From Colwellia sp. M166 (lineage in GTDB: Bacteria; Pseudomonadota; Gammaproteobacteria; Enterobacterales; Alteromonadaceae), in assembly GCF_024585285.1 (NCBI RefSeq), contig NZ_CP040755.1, positions 2,294,001 to 2,358,000 of the forward strand: DNA of 64,000 nt, read 5' to 3'. The position numbers and the translations under genes are program-made. Numbering within the stretch: position 1 is the stretch's first letter; every line of letters begins with the position of its first letter. The notes below the pieces were generated by a model. The model saw nothing but the letters and a program-made list of their open reading frames with translations. It had not been told where the DNA came from and did no database searches. Below, in pieces: positions 9,413 to 18,177 of this stretch.

Positions 9413-10885
9413 GTGAGTAAGTTAGCACAACTACAACCTAATAAACTGTGGCAAATTTTCGAGCAAATTTGTAGCATTCCCCACCCATCAAAGCACGAAC
9501 AAAAAATATCACTTTGGATCCAAACTTGGGCTAGTGAATTAGGTTTGAGCGTTAAAGAAGATGCCGTTGGTAATTTAATTATTAAAAAACCAGCGACTGC
9601 TGGAATGGAAAGTAGAAAGGGCGTTATTTTGCAAGCACATATGGATATGGTGCCGCAAAAAAATTCTGCTACTAAGCATGATTTTCTCGTGGACCCGATT
9701 AAAGCTTATATTATCACTGAAGCTGATGGTGATTGGGTTACTGCTGAAGGGACTACCTTAGGCGCTGATAATGGCATTGGTTTATCATCAGCATTGGCTA
9801 TTTTGGCAAGCGATGACGTGCCTCATGGCCCATTAGAAGTATTGGTGACTATTGATGAAGAAGCCGGCATGACTGGTGCTTTTGGCCTTGAGGCCGGTTG
9901 GTTGGAAGGTGACTTACTGATCAACACCGACTCAGAGCAAGAAGGTGAAATTTACATGGGCTGTGCTGGTGGTCTTGATGGTGAAGCAATGTTCGCTATT
10001 GCCAATGAGGATGTACCGGCTGATGTTGAGTCTTTTAACTTATCTATTTCCGGTTTAAAAGGTGGCCATTCTGGCGTTGATATTCATACCGGTCGAGCCA
10101 ATGCCAATAAGCTATTAGTGAGGTTTTTACTGGCTGCAAGTAACGAGTTTGAGCTACGTTTAACCGAATTAAATGGTGGAAGTTTACGTAATGCTATTCC
10201 GCGTGAAGCTGATGCTAGTTTTGTTATTAGTAAAGCTCAAGTTAGTGCCTTTAAAGCTAAGCTGGCAGAATACTTAACCACCATACGCCAGTCTTTAGGC
10301 TCAATCGAAACGGGTATTGAAATGTTATTAATTTCGCCAGAAACTTTTGATGAATGCTGGACACTCGACACTCAGAATAGCATTTTACGTGCCCTAAACG
10401 CCTGCCCTAACGGCGTGTTACGTATGAGCGATGATATTGAAGGTATTGTTGAAACCTCATTAAACTTAGGTGTTATACGCAGTAAAGGTAACAAGTTTGT
10501 TGCCATGACGTTAATTCGTAGCTTACATGATGATGGGCGCTTAGATGCACAAACTATGGTGAAATCGACATTTGAGTTAGCTGGAGCTGCAATTAAATTT
10601 TCAGGCGCTTATCCTGGCTGGAAACCAGATACAGGCTCAGCATTAATGCAAACAGTGCGTGATACTTATCAGGAACTTTTTAATAAAGTGCCTGAAATTA
10701 TGGTTATTCATGCAGGTCTTGAATGTGGTTTATTCAAAACAGCCTATCCTCACTGGGACATGGTATCATTTGGTCCAACCATAAAATTTCCACATTCACC
10801 TGATGAAAAAGTGCAAATAGCCACGGTTGAACAATATTGGCAGCTATTAATCGCTGTATTAGCCAATATCCCAGAAAAGGCATAG
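9413..10885 (+). CDS. pepD: Aminoacyl-histidine dipeptidase (peptidase D, M20 family)
   Basis: A cytosolic zinc dipeptidase with broad specificity for unblocked dipeptides, including X-His. Motifs: first metal ligand in LQAHMDMVPQK (His76), bridging Asp119 in TLGADNGIG, and the general-base pair DEEAGMTGAFG (Glu149/Glu150). The long lid-domain insertion typical of PepD is present, and the C-terminal HSPDEKVQIATVEQYW supplies the last metal ligand. The start is a GTG with AAGGA eight bases upstream. Length 490 fits PepD. It is transcribed alone after slmA. Confidence 0.95.
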   Translation: MSKLAQLQPNKLWQIFEQICSIPHPSKHEQKISLWIQTWASELGLSVKEDAVGNLIIKKPATAGMESRKGVILQAHMDMVPQKNSATKHDFLVDPIKAYIITEADGDWVTAEGTTLGADNGIGLSSALAILASDDVPHGPLEVLVTIDEEAGMTGAFGLEAGWLEGDLLINTDSEQEGEIYMGCAGGLDGEAMFAIANEDVPADVESFNLSISGLKGGHSGVDIHTGRANANKLLVRFLLAASNEFELRLTELNGGSLRNAIPREADASFVISKAQVSAFKAKLAEYLTTIRQSLGSIETGIEMLLISPETFDECWTLDTQNSILRALNACPNGVLRMSDDIEGIVETSLNLGVIRSKGNKFVAMTLIRSLHDDGRLDAQTMVKSTFELAGAAIKFSGAYPGWKPDTGSALMQTVRDTYQELFNKVPEIMVIHAGLECGLFKTAYPHWDMVSFGPTIKFPHSPDEKVQIATVEQYWQLLIAVLANIPEKA

Positions 10886-10896
10886 TTACGCTTGTC

Positions 10897-10935
10897 GCGC
10901 GTTATTTTTATAACGCGCTACTTCTTCTTTTGGCT
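10897..10935 (+). terminator. Possible terminator after pepD
   Basis: A perfect 9-bp stem (gcgcgttat / ataacgcgc, 10897-10905 and 10910-10918) with a four-T loop lies 12 bases past the pepD stop. It is followed by a pyrimidine-rich stretch (cttcttctttt) rather than a clean T run. Confidence 0.55.
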
Positions 10936-11047
10936 GCAATAAACTATGATTAAGACTGCAAGTAGTGCATATCTAGCCTAAAGTTTAATTAATAAATTAA
11001 ACTCAACCACCTAAGCTTAACTTGGGTTTTTTACAGGAAACAGTAAC

Positions 11048-11707
11048 ATGATTCAGCCAGAAAAAATTATAATAGCTGACGATCACCCATTATTTAGGCA
11101 AGCGTTATTGGCCACATTAAAATTAAAACTAACGCAAACGCAGTGGTTAGAAGCACAAACCATTGCCGAACTAGAACAACAGCTGAGTGAAAATAATGAC
11201 AGTGATTTAGTTTTATTAGATTTACATATTCCCGGCGCACATGGTTTTAACACCTTGATTCATGTTCGTAACCACTTTCCACAAATTCCCGTGGTTATCG
11301 TCTCTGCTCACGAAGATCATGAAATCATACATAAAGCTATGGGTTACGGCGCTTCAGGATTTATTCCAAAATCTACCCCTGTTGAAGATATTTATAATGC
11401 TATTCAACACGTATTATTAGGTAATATTTGGACCCCTTCAGCTTATAACGAGTTAGCACCAACACAAGATAATAACGATATTGCCGAGCGTGTTGCAAGC
11501 CTTACTCAGCAACAATATCGAATTTTAATGATGTTTGCCCAAGGCATGCTCAATAAACAAATTGCCTATGACTTAAATGTTTCCGAAGCTACCATTAAAG
11601 CACATGCGACAGCAATATTTCGTAAACTTGATGTACGCAATCGTACACAAGCGGTGATTGCTATTGCACAACTTGATATTGCTGATGTGCAACTACAAAA
11701 CAATTAG
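11048..11707 (+). CDS. LuxR/NarL-type response regulator (CrbR-like)
   Basis: A 219-residue two-component regulator. The receiver domain has the acidic pocket IIIADDHPLFRQAL, the phospho-acceptor Asp in LVLLDLHIPGAHG (about residue 58), and the switch Lys in SGFIPKSTP. The C-terminal GerE-type helix-turn-helix (about 150-210) includes GMLNKQIAYDLNVSEATIKA. It converges with the adjacent symporter-fused hybrid kinase, 19 bases apart. In Vibrio and Pseudomonas the pair CrbS/CrbR (a symporter-domain kinase plus LuxR-type regulator) activates acetate utilisation through acs. The gene order here fits that role, but orthology is inferred. Confidence 0.88.
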   Translation: MIQPEKIIIADDHPLFRQALLATLKLKLTQTQWLEAQTIAELEQQLSENNDSDLVLLDLHIPGAHGFNTLIHVRNHFPQIPVVIVSAHEDHEIIHKAMGYGASGFIPKSTPVEDIYNAIQHVLLGNIWTPSAYNELAPTQDNNDIAERVASLTQQQYRILMMFAQGMLNKQIAYDLNVSEATIKAHATAIFRKLDVRNRTQAVIAIAQLDIADVQLQNN

Positions 11708-11726
11708 CTAATGGCTTATTAAAGCA

Positions 11727-14700
11727 TTATTGCAAATATTTTTCTTGTAGCTTTTTCGTTAACATAGCACTCATCATTGCTCTAAGCGCGGCAGGCTTAA
11801 CCAATTTGCGCATAAAGCCGATATCTGCTGCTAAAGTTTTTTCTTCTAAATCGCTATCTGTGGTGGCGGTAATTAAAATAGCAGGAACATAATTTCTACT
11901 CAGTTTTCTCAACTGAGCAATAAGCGCGATACCATTGAAGTCATAATCAAGTTGATAATCAACCAGCAATATTTCGATATCGCTTTTATGGTCATCATAC
12001 AGTGCTATGGCTTGGTCATATGAATCCGCCGCTAAAACATTACAGCCCCATGCAGACAGTAACTCAACCATACCGCTGAGCACATCAGGGTCATTATCAA
12101 TACACATTACCGTGACATCACTTAAACCGACATTGACTGCGGGTTTAGTCACCAGTACTTCTTGTTGTGCTTGAGCTCGCTCAACGCCAACAGAAAATTT
12201 ACAGCCCATGCCCACTTCCGATCTTAGCGCCAAAGGGTGTGCCAATAAATTAGCTAAGCTTTGGGTGATATTTAACCCTAGACCTAAGCCTCCTGCGGAT
12301 GCACTCTGCTGATTATCTAACTGAGTAAATTGTTCGAAGACCATGGTTTGTTTATCAAGTGGAATACCCGGGCCGTTATCTAGTACTTGAATATCAACAA
12401 GCGCGCCTTTTACTCTTGCCCCCAATAACACTTTACCAGGGCTGGCATAGCGAAAGGCATTACCGATTAAATTTTGTAATATCCGACGCAATAAGCTCCG
12501 ATCAGAGCGCAACCACAAAGAGTTACTATGCACACAAAATTCAACTTTAAGCTCTACCGCACTCGCAGAAAACTCTTTTGCCAGATCATTAAATAACGAT
12601 TTAACTGAAAAAGTAGTAATATTCGGCTTGATATTACCACTTTCAATACGGGCTATTTCAGCTAAATCCGCAACCAAATCATTGGCCACTTTTAAGGAAT
12701 GATCAATATTATCAACTTGTCGTTGTTGTGTAGCAGTCAAGTTACCTTGGCTAGCTAAAGCCGAGGTAAACAAACGTGCCGCTTCTAAAGGTTGCATAAG
12801 ATCATGGCTACAGGCTTTCAAATATAAACTTTTCTTCACGTGAGCTTGTTCAGCCTTTTCGCGCGCTAATGCCAAAGCATCATTGGTTTGTTCTAGTTTT
12901 CTGGTGCGCTCTAGTACGCGAGTTTCCAAATCGACATTGGCTTCGATCAAACCTCTTTCGGCTTGACGATAAGCAGTAATATCAGAAAATAGCATAACAA
13001 AACCACCGCCAGGTAAGGGGTTGCCTTCGATACGTATTACTCGGCCATCACTATGCTCTCGCTCAGAGCTATGCGGGCTGCCATTACGTAAATGTGTCAA
13101 TCGCTTATTGACTTGTTGATCAACCTTACCAACACCACACAAGCCACGTTTAACGTTATAACGAATTAAATCACTCACTGGGCTACCTTGATAAATAAGC
13201 TCAGCAGGGTAGTCAAATAAATCAACATATTTTTTATTCCAAGCAACCAGGTTTAACTCACTGTCAACAATCGAAATACCTTCACTGGCATTTTCTATCG
13301 CACTTTGTAATAAATCCTGACTATATTGCTGACGCTGACTTGATGCCTCTTCAACTAACACGGCAATTTCATCTAATGCAATATCACGCCCTTCTAGGGC
13401 CGAAGATAACACCAAGCGAGCAGATGACGCGCCCATAACACTTGCTAAGGTATTTTCTGTGTGTTGTAGTAATTTTTGGTTATAAGCGACATTACTCATT
13501 TGAGCTTTAACCGTTAAGCGCTGAAACTGCGCAAAACTAATGGCCGACTTTTTTTCACCAACGAAGCGCGATACCAATAGCTCAAGCTCTTGGACATTAA
13601 TTTGTTTATTGCGCTGTAACTGTAGCGCTTTAGGTGCTTGATACTCCATAAATAAAGAAGCTTGCATGCGCTCTTGTACGCTCTGACGACTAACGTGAGA
13701 GAGTAACCACATCGAGATAACATTAACCGATAAAGACAGCAAACTTGCCATTGAACTTGCAGAAAGCAAACTACCTTCAAAAGGATTAGGGTAGACACCA
13801 AATTGTGGGATAAAATTGAGAAACAACCAAGCACCAAAACCAATTAAAATACCGCCATAAACCGCGGTTAATGTTGCTCTACGCCAATAAAAAGCGGCAA
13901 CTAAGGCCGGAGTTAATTGGGCGAAAGCACCAAAAGCTATTTCGCCTAACGAGCTTAAGGTATCAGGCGATGCCATTAAAAATACGCCATAACCTAATAA
14001 AATAACAAATAGCACCAACACCTTGCGAATGGTTAATAGTCGTAAACGAAAATTATCGTAATCACTGTGACTGTGGCTATGCTTATTGGCACGATATAGC
14101 CAAGGAAAGACAATCTCATTACTGAGCATGGTACTTAAGGCGATAGAAGAAATAATCACCATAGAACTGGCCGCCGATATAGCGCCCAAGAATGTTAATA
14201 AGGTCAGCCAAGGTTGTTGCTGATACCAAGGTAAAAATAAAACATAAGCATCTGATGGCACAGTGTCGCCGAGCAATAAATGCCCTGCTAAGCCCAAAGG
14301 CACGGCAAATATGGCAAAGACTAATAAATAAAGTGGAAAAATACGCCGGCTAAGCCAAGTATCTCTTTCATCTTTAAGCTCTACCACCATCACTTGAAAT
14401 TGCCGAGGTAAAGATAAAAAAGCCGCCATGGCGATCACTAACATGGCAAACATTGACATAATATTAGGAAAGTTAAGCTGTTGGTTGAGCTCGATATTAG
14501 CTGATGAACGTCGCCAAATTTCCATCGGTGAGTCAAATAAAACATAAGTAACAAAAATACCAACCGCAAGAAAGGCAAATAATTTCACTAAAGACTCAAA
14601 GGCAATTGCGAGCATAACCCCAGGATGACGTTCCGTGACATCAATATTACGCACCCCAAAAACAATGGTAAAACCAGCTAAAATTAAACTAACAACCAAA

Positions 14701-15170
14701 CCAAAATGCCAATTGGCTAAGCTTTGTTCTGCTTGGAGTTGCTGAAAAGAATAAACAATGGCTTTTAATTGCAAGCCGATATAAGGCATAGTGCCAACTA
14801 ATGCGACTATGGTGACTAAAATAGCGAGCTTATGTGATTTACCAAATCGGGCTGCAAGTAAATCGGCAATAGAAGTGAGGTTTAGCTTTAAACTGACACG
14901 AATAATGCGCTGAATAAAAGGCCAAGCAAAAGTAAAAAGTATGATTGGCCCTAGATATATCGGCAGGTGAGAAATAAAATTGCTTGATGCTTGCCCAGTA
15001 GTACCTAAAAAACTCCAAGAAGTACAATAGACACCTAAAGTTAATGCATAAATAATCGCTTGGCTTTTTCGCACTAATTTATGACGATATTTATCTCCCA
15101 TATAGGCAATAAAAAACAATAGGCCTATATAAGCAAAACTTAAGCCTGCTAATTGCCAATTTGGGAACAT
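11727..15170 (-). CDS. Symporter-fused hybrid sensor histidine kinase (CrbS-like)
   Basis: An 1147-residue membrane kinase. Residues ~1-500 form a sodium:solute symporter (SLC5-like) domain with many hydrophobic segments. About 505-600 follows a cytoplasmic linker of the STAC type, about 620-740 a PAS domain (ENASEGISIVDSELNLVAWN), then a coiled coil. The HisKA domain has its phospho-acceptor in KACSHDLMQPLEAAR (~788), the HATPase shows DNGPGIP and GGLGLGLNI, and a C-terminal receiver carries its Asp in ILLVDYQLDY (~1073) and Lys in KLVKPAA. This architecture is that of CrbS and CbrA relatives, which couple uptake or sensing of acetate or other small acids to gene control. Partner: the convergent LuxR-type regulator. 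No truncation seen. Confidence 0.92.
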   Translation of the reverse strand: MFPNWQLAGLSFAYIGLLFFIAYMGDKYRHKLVRKSQAIIYALTLGVYCTSWSFLGTTGQASSNFISHLPIYLGPIILFTFAWPFIQRIIRVSLKLNLTSIADLLAARFGKSHKLAILVTIVALVGTMPYIGLQLKAIVYSFQQLQAEQSLANWHFGLVVSLILAGFTIVFGVRNIDVTERHPGVMLAIAFESLVKLFAFLAVGIFVTYVLFDSPMEIWRRSSANIELNQQLNFPNIMSMFAMLVIAMAAFLSLPRQFQVMVVELKDERDTWLSRRIFPLYLLVFAIFAVPLGLAGHLLLGDTVPSDAYVLFLPWYQQQPWLTLLTFLGAISAASSMVIISSIALSTMLSNEIVFPWLYRANKHSHSHSDYDNFRLRLLTIRKVLVLFVILLGYGVFLMASPDTLSSLGEIAFGAFAQLTPALVAAFYWRRATLTAVYGGILIGFGAWLFLNFIPQFGVYPNPFEGSLLSASSMASLLSLSVNVISMWLLSHVSRQSVQERMQASLFMEYQAPKALQLQRNKQINVQELELLVSRFVGEKKSAISFAQFQRLTVKAQMSNVAYNQKLLQHTENTLASVMGASSARLVLSSALEGRDIALDEIAVLVEEASSQRQQYSQDLLQSAIENASEGISIVDSELNLVAWNKKYVDLFDYPAELIYQGSPVSDLIRYNVKRGLCGVGKVDQQVNKRLTHLRNGSPHSSEREHSDGRVIRIEGNPLPGGGFVMLFSDITAYRQAERGLIEANVDLETRVLERTRKLEQTNDALALAREKAEQAHVKKSLYLKACSHDLMQPLEAARLFTSALASQGNLTATQQRQVDNIDHSLKVANDLVADLAEIARIESGNIKPNITTFSVKSLFNDLAKEFSASAVELKVEFCVHSNSLWLRSDRSLLRRILQNLIGNAFRYASPGKVLLGARVKGALVDIQVLDNGPGIPLDKQTMVFEQFTQLDNQQSASAGGLGLGLNITQSLANLLAHPLALRSEVGMGCKFSVGVERAQAQQEVLVTKPAVNVGLSDVTVMCIDNDPDVLSGMVELLSAWGCNVLAADSYDQAIALYDDHKSDIEILLVDYQLDYDFNGIALIAQLRKLSRNYVPAILITATTDSDLEEKTLAADIGFMRKLVKPAALRAMMSAMLTKKLQEKYLQ

Positions 15171-15296
15171 AAAACTTCTCTAAAACTGATATTAATAATT
15201 AGATTATATGGATTTATCGCCACAAGTCATGCATTGTCTTCAAGGTATTGAATGCCTATAGATATTAAGCTGCATTCAGTTTAAAAGATTACAGCA

Positions 15297-15737
15297 CTAC
15301 TTAACGGTTTGAGTATAAAACTCAGCAATATATTGCCCACCTTTAATATTGGCAATAACACGTAATTTATATTTTTCGCCTTGCACACTAATCTGCTCAC
15401 GTAACGGTGTCGAACTTTGCCAATAATACGGATTATCAATCATACCCAACGGATATGCACTCGCCTGATTGCTTTTATCAACTAAAAACAACGTAGCACT
15501 ATCAAGTGGAAAAGTTGAATTTACCGTAGTTGTCCCAGCCTTGTCATATATATTAACCTCAAATTTACCTGATTTAAGAATACATTTTTGATTGATCACA
15601 TCACAATGACCAAAGGGTACCAGTTTAAACACCCGGGTTTGCTCTGCTTGCTTTTCAAGATAAAAATCTGACGCTATGTAGCCACCCAAGATAAGAAACG
15701 GTGCCACCATTAAAGCTACTTTTGTATGACGGTTCAT
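15297..15737 (-). CDS. Hypothetical membrane-anchored protein in the acetate cluster
   Basis: No family recognised. From the ATG at 15737 (AAGGAT ribosome-binding site just upstream; earlier in-frame codons to 15785 lack one) the protein has 146 residues. It has an N-terminal uncleaved anchor (VALMVAPFLILGGYIASDFY) and a soluble, mainly beta-like periplasmic part with a Cys pair (HCDVINQKC) that could form a disulfide. It sits between the symporter and the symporter-fused kinase on the same strand, so a role tied to that system is possible but unproven. Confidence 0.7.
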   Translation of the reverse strand: MNRHTKVALMVAPFLILGGYIASDFYLEKQAEQTRVFKLVPFGHCDVINQKCILKSGKFEVNIYDKAGTTTVNSTFPLDSATLFLVDKSNQASAYPLGMIDNPYYWQSSTPLREQISVQGEKYKLRVIANIKGGQYIAEFYTQTVK

Positions 15738-15844
15738 AATCATCCTTATTTTCTTTAGTATCCAAATGTAAAAATTATTCTTCAATACTGCATATTGCAG
15801 TGGTTATCACGACAATGCCTATTTGTTTTTCAAAGCGAGTTAAT

Positions 15845-15877
15845 GAAAAAATTAAAGGCTCCACAAGTGGAGCCTTT
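15845..15877 (-). terminator. Intrinsic terminator after the symporter gene
   Basis: Stem aaaggctcca / tggagccttt (15854-15863 and 15868-15877) with a four-base loop. On the minus strand it runs into TTTAATTTTTTC. It lies 33 bases past the symporter stop and closes the DUF4212-symporter transcript; the following gene (15737) needs its own promoter. Confidence 0.8.
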
Positions 15878-15909
15878 ATTCCTGTGGTATTCAATACCGT
15901 TACCGTACT

Positions 15910-17649
15910 CTAGTGATCATGTGCTGCCGATACACCACCATGCGGTGTACGGAAGTTTTCAACCAGCTGTTGAATATGAGCAGGTGCTGGACCGGTAAAT
16001 CTCAATACCGTAAATGCTACGACAAAGTTAACGACTGCGCCTACTGAGCCAAAAGCATTAGGTGAAATACCAAAGAACCAGTTAGGACCCATATCACCAA
16101 GAAATGACGTACCAGGGATAAACATAATACCTTTATGTTGGAACACATAAAGCATAGTAACACCGATACCTGAACACATACCCCATATTGCTGCAGTGCC
16201 ACTCATTTTCTTAGCGAATATACCCATCATTAATGCTGGGAATATTGACGATGCTGCTAAACCAAAGGCTAGTGCCACCGTTCCTGCGGCAAAACCAGGC
16301 GGATTTAAACCAAGCCAACCAGCCACTAGCACTGATATTGTCATGACAATACGCCCCGCTAGTAACTCATTTTTCTCAGTCAAATCAGGTGTTAGTATCC
16401 CTTTCATTAAATCATGAGAAATAGAGGATGAAATCGCCAATAGTAAACCAGCGGCCGTAGACAACGCAGCAGCTAAGCCACCAGCTGCGACTAAAGCAAT
16501 AACCCAGTTTGGTAGATTTGCAATTGCAGGGTTAGCCAATACCATAATGTCACGGTCAACTTTCACCATTTCATTGGTTGCTTTATCAGCATTATATTGT
16601 ATTTTGCCGTCACCGTTTTTATCTTCAAATTGTAATAAACCTGTATGTTCCCAGTCTTTAAACCATTGAGGGCGCTCAGCATAATCCATATTTTGACCCG
16701 CTACTGGCTCAATAGTATTCATTAAGTTTAAACGCGCCATGGCACCAACTGCTGGAGCAACAGTGTACAATAATGCGATAAACACTAATGCATAACCTGC
16801 TGATTGACGTGCGGCTTTCACTGAAGGAACCGTGAAGAAACGCATGATAACGTGAGGTAAACCAGCGGTACCAATCATCAATGACAAGGTATAAGCGAAC
16901 ATATTTACTGTGCCGCCCATGTTATCCGTGGTGTACTCTTTAAAACCAAGATCGGTTACTACCATGTCTAACTTATCAAGTAAGTAAACACCGCTACCAT
17001 CCGCTAAAGTAGAACCTAAACCTAATTGTGGAATTGGATTACCCGTTAACTGTAACGAGATAAATACCGCAGGAATAGTGTATGCAAAAATTAAGACACA
17101 ATACTGGGCGATTTGCGTATAAGTAATACCTTTCATACCACCGAGTACCGCATAAACCCAAACCACGAACATGCCGATGTAAAGGCCTAAATCGTAATCA
17201 ACTTCGAGGAAGCGAGAGAAAGCAACACCCACACCTTTCATTTGACCGATAATATAAGTTAATGACGCTATGATTAAACAAACCACGGCAACTATACGCG
17301 CAGTTTTTGAATAGTAACGGTCAAAAATAAATTCAGGAACGGTAAATTTACCGTGCTTACGCATGTAAGGCGCCAGCAACATGGCAAGTAAAACATAGCC
17401 ACCGGTCCAACCCATCAAGAATACAGAGCCGCCGTAACCTAAGAATGAGATCATACCGGCCATTGAGATAAATGACGCTGCACTCATCCAATCGGCGCCA
17501 ATCGCCATACCATTTTGCATTGGCGTAACACCACCACCAGCAACATAGAAGTCGCTAGTTGAACCCGCTCGAGCCCACCAAGCAATACCAAAATAAACGG
17601 CGAAAGAACCGAATACAGCAATGTATGTATAGAGTTTTAACTCATCCAT
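15910..17649 (-). CDS. Sodium:solute symporter, VC_2705 type (ActP-like acetate/monocarboxylate uptake)
   Basis: A 579-residue inner-membrane transporter of the SSS/SLC5 family. The start MDELKLYTYIAVFGSFAVYF and the following DFYVAGGGVTPMQNGMAIGADWMS are characteristic of the VC_2705 branch related to acetate permease ActP. Many hydrophobic segments are present. Around residues 337-350, in an extra-membrane loop, is FEDKNGDGKIQ, which reads as an EF-hand-like calcium loop. Its start codon overlaps the last base of the DUF4212 stop (TAATG), so the two are translationally coupled. The substrate is inferred to be acetate or a similar short acid from neighbours and family. Confidence 0.93.
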   Translation of the reverse strand: MDELKLYTYIAVFGSFAVYFGIAWWARAGSTSDFYVAGGGVTPMQNGMAIGADWMSAASFISMAGMISFLGYGGSVFLMGWTGGYVLLAMLLAPYMRKHGKFTVPEFIFDRYYSKTARIVAVVCLIIASLTYIIGQMKGVGVAFSRFLEVDYDLGLYIGMFVVWVYAVLGGMKGITYTQIAQYCVLIFAYTIPAVFISLQLTGNPIPQLGLGSTLADGSGVYLLDKLDMVVTDLGFKEYTTDNMGGTVNMFAYTLSLMIGTAGLPHVIMRFFTVPSVKAARQSAGYALVFIALLYTVAPAVGAMARLNLMNTIEPVAGQNMDYAERPQWFKDWEHTGLLQFEDKNGDGKIQYNADKATNEMVKVDRDIMVLANPAIANLPNWVIALVAAGGLAAALSTAAGLLLAISSSISHDLMKGILTPDLTEKNELLAGRIVMTISVLVAGWLGLNPPGFAAGTVALAFGLAASSIFPALMMGIFAKKMSGTAAIWGMCSGIGVTMLYVFQHKGIMFIPGTSFLGDMGPNWFFGISPNAFGSVGAVVNFVVAFTVLRFTGPAPAHIQQLVENFRTPHGGVSAAHDH

Positions 17650-17903
17650 TATGATTCCCCCACATTATATTTTTTATCAAGGTCGTTCATTTTTTTGGTA
17701 TACCAAAAAACTAAACCGACAAAGGTGTAAATTGAACCTTGTTGTGCAAACCAGAAACCTAGTTTGTATCCACCTAGACGTATTTCATTTAATGGCTCGA
17801 CAAGAAGCAAACCAAAACCAAATGAAACTACGAACCAGATAGCAAGACATATAAATATTAGGCGCAGATTCTCTGACCAATATGTTGCATTACCTTCCAT
17901 CAT
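17649..17903 (-). CDS. DUF4212 small membrane subunit
   Basis: An 84-residue protein with two hydrophobic segments (LIFICLAIWFVVSFGFGLLL and FAQQGSIYTFVGLVFWYTKK) and the DUF4212 pattern, including YWSENLRLI near the start and a Lys/Asp-rich tail. DUF4212 proteins are regularly encoded just before VC_2705-type symporters, much as YjcH precedes ActP, and probably assist them. The stop overlaps the symporter start by one base. Two adjacent ATG codons follow a GGAGAGA ribosome-binding site, so the exact start may be one codon later. Confidence 0.93.
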   Translation of the reverse strand: MMEGNATYWSENLRLIFICLAIWFVVSFGFGLLLVEPLNEIRLGGYKLGFWFAQQGSIYTFVGLVFWYTKKMNDLDKKYNVGES

Positions 17904-18177
17904 TCTCTCCTAGCAATTATTCCTATTAAGTCTATTTAGCTTAATAGGCACAGCGTTTTATGATTTTTATACGCTTTAACCTGTTGTTTAAAGAGAGGTT
18001 GACTATTCATTCAATCCTCTACAAGGATAAATCAACACTTAACCTACTCTAAGGTACACACTAGCAACCTTTTTTCAGCGCTCCTATTAAACTTTAGTCT
18101 AGGACACCGTTGAAACAGTTGACTTAAGCGTCGTAATTCCCCTAAATACAGTGACACTATTTACTCGAGATATCGCT

